From contig JASFXZ010000035.1 of assembly GCA_032209605.1 (NCBI GenBank), positions 6,301,748 through 6,365,747 on the forward strand: a stretch of DNA of 64,000 nucleotides. The letters run 5' to 3'. Both the position numbers and the translations under genes were made by a program. Of the stretch, positions 58,135 through 64,000 are shown piece by piece. The number at the start of each line of letters is the position of its first letter. Within the stretch, counting starts at the first letter, position 1. This DNA is from Mactromeris polynyma. Taxonomy: Eukaryota; Mollusca; Bivalvia; Venerida; Mactridae. A model generated the notes under the pieces. The model was not told the origin of the DNA and searched no databases. It was given only the letters and a program-made list of their open reading frames with translations.

Positions 58135-60525
58135 CATCACTATTCTCGCGGTATCACTATTCTCGCGGTAATTGCGTAACTCCGCCCATCGGTGTTTATC
58201 AACAAAAGCGGGTGACCTACTTTTTATCGCAAATAAAAAACAGTCGTATCCATCAGTATGAATCGTCTTTTGGTGAGTATTTGCTATAAAATCCTTATAA
58301 AAATGATTTTCTACCCAAACAGTATGAAATCCCCAATAAATAATGTGTATTAAATAAAAAAATACCTTAAGTTTCATGTTCGTCTGCTTTTCTCCCCCCC
58401 ACCAATTATAGGCTTCAGACCACTAAATTATTTCTCAAATGCGACCATGTTCATATGTTATCGTCCCTTGTTACTGTTTTTTTTGGTAATTTTCGACCTC
58501 ACACTAATAAAAAAAATCTATTTTTGTGTCATCTTCGATCTTACACTAATCAAGCATTTCCATTTTGTAGAAACATGTGACTCACAGGGAGAAAAGGCCC
58601 TATGATAAAGACAAATTAAAAAGAGCCTATGATGCAACCTTGTCTGGCATATCTGTTTACAGGGCATCTAGATTATATGGTGTCCCTGAGTCTACACTGA
58701 GAGACAGGACAAGGCAAAATGTCACTATTGATTGTAGGTCTGGTCCTTCAAGGTTATTTTCCAATGATGAGGAAAAGAATCTTGTGGAGCATATTGTTTA
58801 TATGGCAAATATAGGTTATGGTTATTCCATATGTGATATTCAATACATGGCAGCGGACTATGCCAGATCTTTAGGGAAGGATGTTAAAGCTAAAGATGGA
58901 CTGAGTCAAGGTTGGTTTTACGCCTTTGTCGATCGCTGGGAGCAACTAAAGGTAGTTACCCCACAGAAGCTAGGAATGGCTCGTGCCAAATGTACTTCAC
59001 ATGAAGTTATTACTGCATATTTTGCAGAACTTAAATTAATAATGGAAACCAATGACTTAATAAATGCACCTGAAAGAATATACAATATCGATGAGTCAGG
59101 TTTTTCTACAGAGCATTTGCCTCCAAAAATTATATGTGATAAAAACACAAATCCCCAGGCTGTAACATCTCCACGAACAAAGAATGTTACAGTGGTCTAA
59201 TGCCATAGGAAATCATATTCCTCCTTTTTATATATTTCCTGGGAAGCGATGGTCCGACAACCTACTAGATGGAGCTGCAGCAGGTTCAGTTGGCCGAATG
59301 TCCGAGAGTGTATGGATAAATCGTGGACTATTTGAAAATTATGTTACTTCACATTTTGGAAAATATGCAGGCATTGTCAAAGATTCAAATAGACCTGCAA
59401 CCCTCATTCTATATGATGGACATAAATCGCATATTTCCCTTACACTGACCACCTGGGCAAAAGAGCTAAACATCATACTATTTGTACTCCCCCCACATTC
59501 TAGTCATCTAACTCAGCCATTAGATGTGGGCGTGTTTGGGCCTATGAAAAGGTACTTTTACATGGAGTGTAAATCATATATGCACAGCAACCCAGGAATA
59601 GCCATAACCAGATATGAGGTGGCAAGACTTACTGCCAAACCATATGCCAGAGCATTCTCTCCAGATAATGTAATATCTGCATTTAAAAAAGCAGGAATTT
59701 ATCCTTTTGATAGTGAGATGATATCTGTAACACAAACGCTTCCCGCTTCTATATATCATGCCCAGCAAAGCACAAATACTTATGATGAACCGGCCGAAAA
59801 CAAGACAATGGAAAGTCAAACTGACGTAGAAATACAAAAAGATCAAACAAATTTCTTAGACAGTATTAAAATAACCCAAGTTGTCCAGAGACCACGGAAA
59901 AAATTTGTCCCACCTAAAAAAATTATTGGTAACTTACTTGCTCAAAACAACATAGAAACTACATTGTATAACCGAAATGGAACAAAAAAGGCAGTCTGTT
60001 GGCATAAAGAAAAGAGAATGCAATTCATGTCAACATATAAAAATCGGTAAAACATACCAAACAGCCAAAGCATATCCAAAGCCATCAACATCGGGTCTAT
60101 CAAAAAAAAGTGGTGCCCCTCTAGATTTGGATGATTCTGACAGTGATATTGATGAAGATAATGACCCCTGTTGTGTTTGCAACAAAAACTTTCCTCCCCA
60201 ACTTAGAGGATGCATGTCAGTGACCATTGTAAAATGGGGTCAATGTGATTTTTGTGAACATTGGGTCCACTTAACACACTGCTCTAACGTCAATGTGTTG
60301 AGGAGGGGTAGTGTATTCAGATGTGTCCACTGTCCAGAATAATCATATATTGACAGTGTTTAACAAAATGTGTTCAAGTTTATCACTTAAATTGTTTAAA
60401 GTTTATATTTACATTTGATTTACATTGTAAACGACAGTTGTGCAGAATACAGATCAATTTAGTAATCTGACGCCTATACTTCATCTATTTTAGAACATTA
60501 TTGAAATACCGCGAGAATAGTGATG
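58135..60525 (+). mobile_element. Pogo-like DNA transposon, degenerate
   Basis: A transposase pseudogene lies between a 20-bp sequence CATCACTATTCTCGCGGTAT (58135-58154) and its exact inverted copy at 60506-60525. The left end also has an overlapping second copy at 58152-58170, and a partial copy (TACCGCGAGAATA) lies further right at 60707-60719. Terminal repeats of about 20 bp with a pogo-type transposase fit the family, but I cannot see a clean TA target duplication, so the exact ends are unresolved. Just outside the left end is one monomer-like copy of the 34-bp satellite found after 61491. Confidence 0.7.
58577..60342 (+). pseudogene. Pogo-like DDE transposase with PHD-like finger, frameshifted
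   Basis: The first frame (58577-59200) begins MTHREKRPYDKDKLKRAYDA. It carries a Psq-type helix-turn-helix (residues about 9-50, YRASRLYGVPESTLRDR), a CENP-B-like second DNA-binding region, and the first catalytic aspartate in YNIDESGFS (D172). A shift of +1 near 59190 leads into 59184-60050 with PPFYIFPGKRW, the second aspartate in ILYDGHKSH and the third in QPLDVGVFGPMKR, 36 residues later. This is the DDD form of the DDE_1 family. A second frame change between about 59977 and 60100 leads to an acidic linker (LDLDDSDSDIDED) and a cysteine-histidine cluster, CCVC...CDFCEHWVHLTHC...CVHC, which resembles a PHD finger. All key residues survive, so the copy is young or the shifts are sequencing errors (an A6 run lies near 59981). 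Confidence 0.85.
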
Positions 60526-61490
60526 ACGTCAGCCATTAAATATGGCGGTGACCCCATGTACATTTTTAACATTTTTTACGAATTTGTGACATTTTAACAA
60601 TAATATTTTGCTGTTTGGTGTTTGGATATGATTGCAATTCATGATAGTGTGCAGATTTTTGATGGTAAGTTAACTATTTCTTATTTATTCTTCATTATTC
60701 ATTAAGTACCGCGAGAATACAGATATGCACTGTACAAGGCGGAGTTAAAATGAATATTCATGATGAGTAATTTTCACAACATGGCTTTCTTTACGGCACC
60801 TACCGTAATAAGCCGGGAAGAACGGCTTCGTAACATTTAAAGACCGTAACTACCGTAACGTGCCGGAGAAAAGTCTCAATAAGAATTACCAGATATATTT
60901 GAAACGGATTTTATTGTCTCAAAAACAGAAATATGGTTAGTGATATTTATGTATTTTAATGCGGGTTAATTTGAACCCTAGAATGTTTTAGTATTGTTGT
61001 AATATGATTTATAGTTATGAATGTATTATATGCTATAATTGCTAAACGTAATCTACAATATTACTTAAATTAACAACATTAAGGACCGTACGTACCTATG
61101 TCTATGAATACATAAAATGCTTGTACCCTTAGTATCAATGGGTCATCAGATTTTTCTAAGATGATTATTAATTTTCAAATTACAGAAACATTTACTGTCC
61201 GGTTATTGTAAAATTTCATTTTGAAAAATTTTGCGCTCAATCAATTAAAGTTCTTTTAGCTTATCCAATCAAACATGTCACATTTCTGAAAAAAACCACA
61301 TCATATTGTAGTTCTAAAACCAAAGAAGTATTATTTTTGGTCCAATTGTCAATTTCTATTTTGTGTATAATTTCGTTGAAGTACGCAGCTCCCTTACATT
61401 TGTATATACTATATTAACTTCATAAATGTCCAAAATGAATATTTTTCATGATGAGTTATATAAAAAAATACAATTGTTTGGTTACAATCA
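60526..61490. other. Spacer between transposon and satellite
   Basis: No gene. Contains an isolated TACCGCGAGAATA (60707-60719) and GGCGGAGTTA (60740-60749), both also present inverted at the left end of the transposon (58135-58187). This spacer may therefore belong to a larger or rearranged element. Confidence 0.45.
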
Positions 61491-64000
61491 GAGCCACGAA
61501 AGTACCATGCCTATAATATGGTAGTAGCCACGAAAGTCACATGTCTATAATATGGTAGTAGCCACGAAAGTATCTTGTCTATAATATGGTAGTAGCCACG
61601 AAAGTCACATGTCTATAATATGGCAGTAGCCACGAAAGTATCTTGTTTATAATATGGTAGTAGCCACGAAATTCACATGTCTATAATATGGCAGTAGCCA
61701 CGAAGGTCACATGTCTATAATATGGTAGTAGCCACGAAAGTCACATGTATATAATATGGTAGTAGCCACGAAAGTCACATGTATATAATATGGTAGTAGC
61801 CACGAAAGTATCTTGTCAATAATATGGTAGTAGCCACGAAGGTCACATGTCTATAATATGGTAGTAGCCACGAAAGTCACATGTATATAATATGGTAGTA
61901 GCCACGAAGGTCACATGTATATAATATGGTAGTAGCCACGAAAGTATCTTGTCAATAATATGGTAGTAGCCACGAAGGTCACATGTATATAATATGGTAG
62001 TAGCCACGAAAGTCACATGTATATAATATGGTAGTAGCCACGAAAGTATCTTGTCAATAATATGGTAGTAGCCACGAAGGTCACATGTATATAATATGGT
62101 AGTAGCCACGAAAGTCACATGTCTATAATATTGTAGTAGCCACGAAAGTCACATGTCTATAATATTGTAGTAGCCACGAAAGTCACATGTCTATAATATG
62201 GCAGTAGCCACGAAAGTCACATGTCTATAATATTGTAGTAGCCACGAAAGTCACATGTCTATAATATTGTAGTAGCCACGAAAGTCACATGTCTATAATA
62301 TTGTAGTAGCCACGAAAGTCACATGTCTATAATATTGTAGTAGCCACGAAAGTCACATGTCTATAATATTGTAGTAGCCACGAAAGTCACATGTATATAA
62401 TATTGTAGTAGCCACGAAAGTCACATGTCTATAATATTGTAGTAGCCACGAAAGTCACATGTCTATAATATGGCAGTAGCCACGAAAGTATCTTGTCTAT
62501 AATATTGTAGTAGCCACGAAAGTCACATGAATATAATATTGTAGTAGCCACGAAATTCACATGTCTATAATATGGTAGTAGCCACGAAAGTCACATGTCT
62601 ATAATATGGCAGTAGCCACGAAAGTCACATGTCTATAATATGGCAGTAGCCACGCAAGACACATGTCTATAATATGGCAGTAGCCACGAAAGTCACATGT
62701 CTATAATATTGTAGTAGCCACGAAAGTCACATGTATATAATATTGTAGTAGCCACGAAATTCACATGTCTATAATATTGTAGTAGCCACGCAAGACACAT
62801 GTCTATAATATTGTAGTAGCCACGCAAGACACATGTCTATAATATGGTAGTAGCCACGAAATTCACATGTCTATAATATTGTAGTAGCCACGCAAGATAC
62901 ATGTCTATAATATGGTAGTAGCCACGAAATTCACATGTATATAATATTGTAGTAGCCACGAAAGTCACATGTATATAATATTGTAGTAGCCACGAAATTC
63001 ACATGTCTATAATATTGTAGTAGCCACGCAAGACACATGTCTATAATATGGTAGTAGCCACGAAAGTCACATGTATATAATATTGTAGTAGCCACGAAAG
63101 TCACATGTCTATAATATTGTAGTAGCCACGAAAGTCACATGTCTATAATATTGTAGTAGCCACGAAAGTCACATGTCTATAATATTGTAGTAGCCACGAA
63201 AGTCACATGTCTATAATATTGTAGTAGCCACGAAAGTCACATGTATATAATATTGTAGTAGCCACGAAAGTCACATGTCTATAATATTGTAGTAGCCACG
63301 AAAGTCACATGTCTATAATATGGCAGTAGCCACGAAAGTATCTTGTCTATAATATGGTAGTAGCCACGAAAGTCACATGTATATAATATTGTAGTAGCCA
63401 CGAAATTCACATGTCTATAATATGGTAGTAGCCACGAAGGTCACATGTCTATAATATGGCAGTAGCCACGAAAGTCACATGTCTATAATATGGCAGTAGC
63501 CACGCAAGACAAATGTCTATAATATGGCAGTAGCCACGAAAGTCACATGTCTATAATATTGTAGTAGCCACGAAAGTCACATGTATATAATATTGTAGTA
63601 GCCACGAAATTCACATGTCTATAATATTGTAGTAGCCACGCAAGACACATGTCTATAATATTGTAGTAGCCACGCAAGACACATGTCTATAATATTGTAG
63701 TAGCCACGAAATTCACATGTCTATAATATTGTAGTAGCCACGCAAGACACATGTCTATAATATTGTAGTAGCCACGAAAGTCACATGTATATAATATTGT
63801 AGTAGCCACGAAAGTCACATGTCTATAATATTGTAGTAGCCACGAAAGTCACATGTCTATAATATGGCAGTAGCCACGAAAGTATCTTGTCTATAATATT
63901 GTAGTAGCCACGAAAGTCACATGTATATAATATTGTAGTAGCCACGAAATTCACATGTCTATAATATGGTAGTAGCCACGAAAGTCACATGTCTATAATA
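61491..64000. repeat. 34-bp satellite, about 74 copies, runs off the window end
   Basis: A period of exactly 34 bp, core GTAGCCACGAAAGTCACATG followed by TCTATAATAT and GGTA or TGTA. Monomer variants are defined by the middle (AAGTCACATG, AAGTATCTTG, AATTCACATG, CAAGACACATG, AGGTCACATG) and by the GG, TG or GC step before TAG or AGTAG. Before about 62110 the TATGGTAG type dominates; after it TATTGTAG dominates. Ordered blocks of variants repeat at 850 bp and 544 bp, which is higher-order structure. Open minus-strand frames here are by-products. Confidence 0.95.

Noticed and set aside
57979..58377. 132-codon minus-strand frame as a gene
   Set aside because: It crosses the terminal repeats of the pogo-like element and the palindrome cluster, and shows no domain.
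61491..64000. The regularly spaced 34-bp repeats as a CRISPR array
   Set aside because: Repeats are contiguous, with no unique spacers; the genome is eukaryotic and there are no cas genes. The same reasoning applies to the 32- and 33-bp arrays.

Overview
This is eukaryotic DNA from an AT-rich, intron-bearing, repeat-crowded animal genome, most likely a marine bivalve mollusc. The reasons are GT/AG introns of 0.4-5.9 kb around one clear metazoan gene, tRNA-derived SINE heads, non-LTR retrotransposons with a C-terminal CxxC...DIEDEFHF...C zinc knuckle, many inverted-repeat (MITE-like) elements, and long minisatellite arrays. The species assignment is inference; the sequence alone does not fix it.

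Only one host gene can be supported: a complete nine-exon ataxin-10 gene (ATXN10) on the minus strand, 45026 down to 32419. I assembled it by eye from splice sites and protein similarity. All eight introns are GT..AG, all exon phases agree, and the product is 485 residues with the C-terminal ataxin-10 domain intact. Its introns are full of repeats: a 26-bp array, a 21-bp array and a 70-bp array in intron 7, and a 111-bp array in intron 4.

Layout. 1-2.4 kb: non-coding. 2.5-6.1 kb: two adjacent, related 33-bp minisatellites. 6.1-31.2 kb: no recognisable gene, but SINE fragments (8.4, 12.2, 15.4, 20.5, 27.7 kb), a 53-bp array (16.7 kb), a 32-bp array (19.2-20.2 kb) and inverted-repeat elements (11.4, 21.1, 25.2 kb; the last has a 9-bp target duplication). 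31.2-32.4 kb: a broken LINE tail ending beside the ATXN10 stop codon. 32.4-45.0 kb: ATXN10. 45.3-52.2 kb: a graveyard of nested LINE fragments in both orientations, split by a 647-bp TA-duplicating MITE with 243-bp arms. 52-57.5 kb: non-coding, with SINE copies and a poly(C) run. 57.5-57.7 kb: a 146-bp hAT-type MITE with an 8-bp duplication. 57.8-58.0 kb: a GTGCGCAC palindrome cluster. 58.1-60.5 kb: a frameshifted pogo-like DDE transposon (Psq helix-turn-helix, DDD catalytic core, PHD-like zinc finger). 61.5 kb to the window end: a 34-bp satellite with higher-order structure that runs off the edge.

The most interesting theme is how tandem arrays arise. Two intronic arrays of ATXN10 sit inside inverted-repeat elements whose array-free relatives also occur in this window, and a monomer of the terminal 34-bp satellite lies beside the left terminal repeat of the pogo-like transposon. 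This suggests that MITE-type elements seed minisatellites in this genome.
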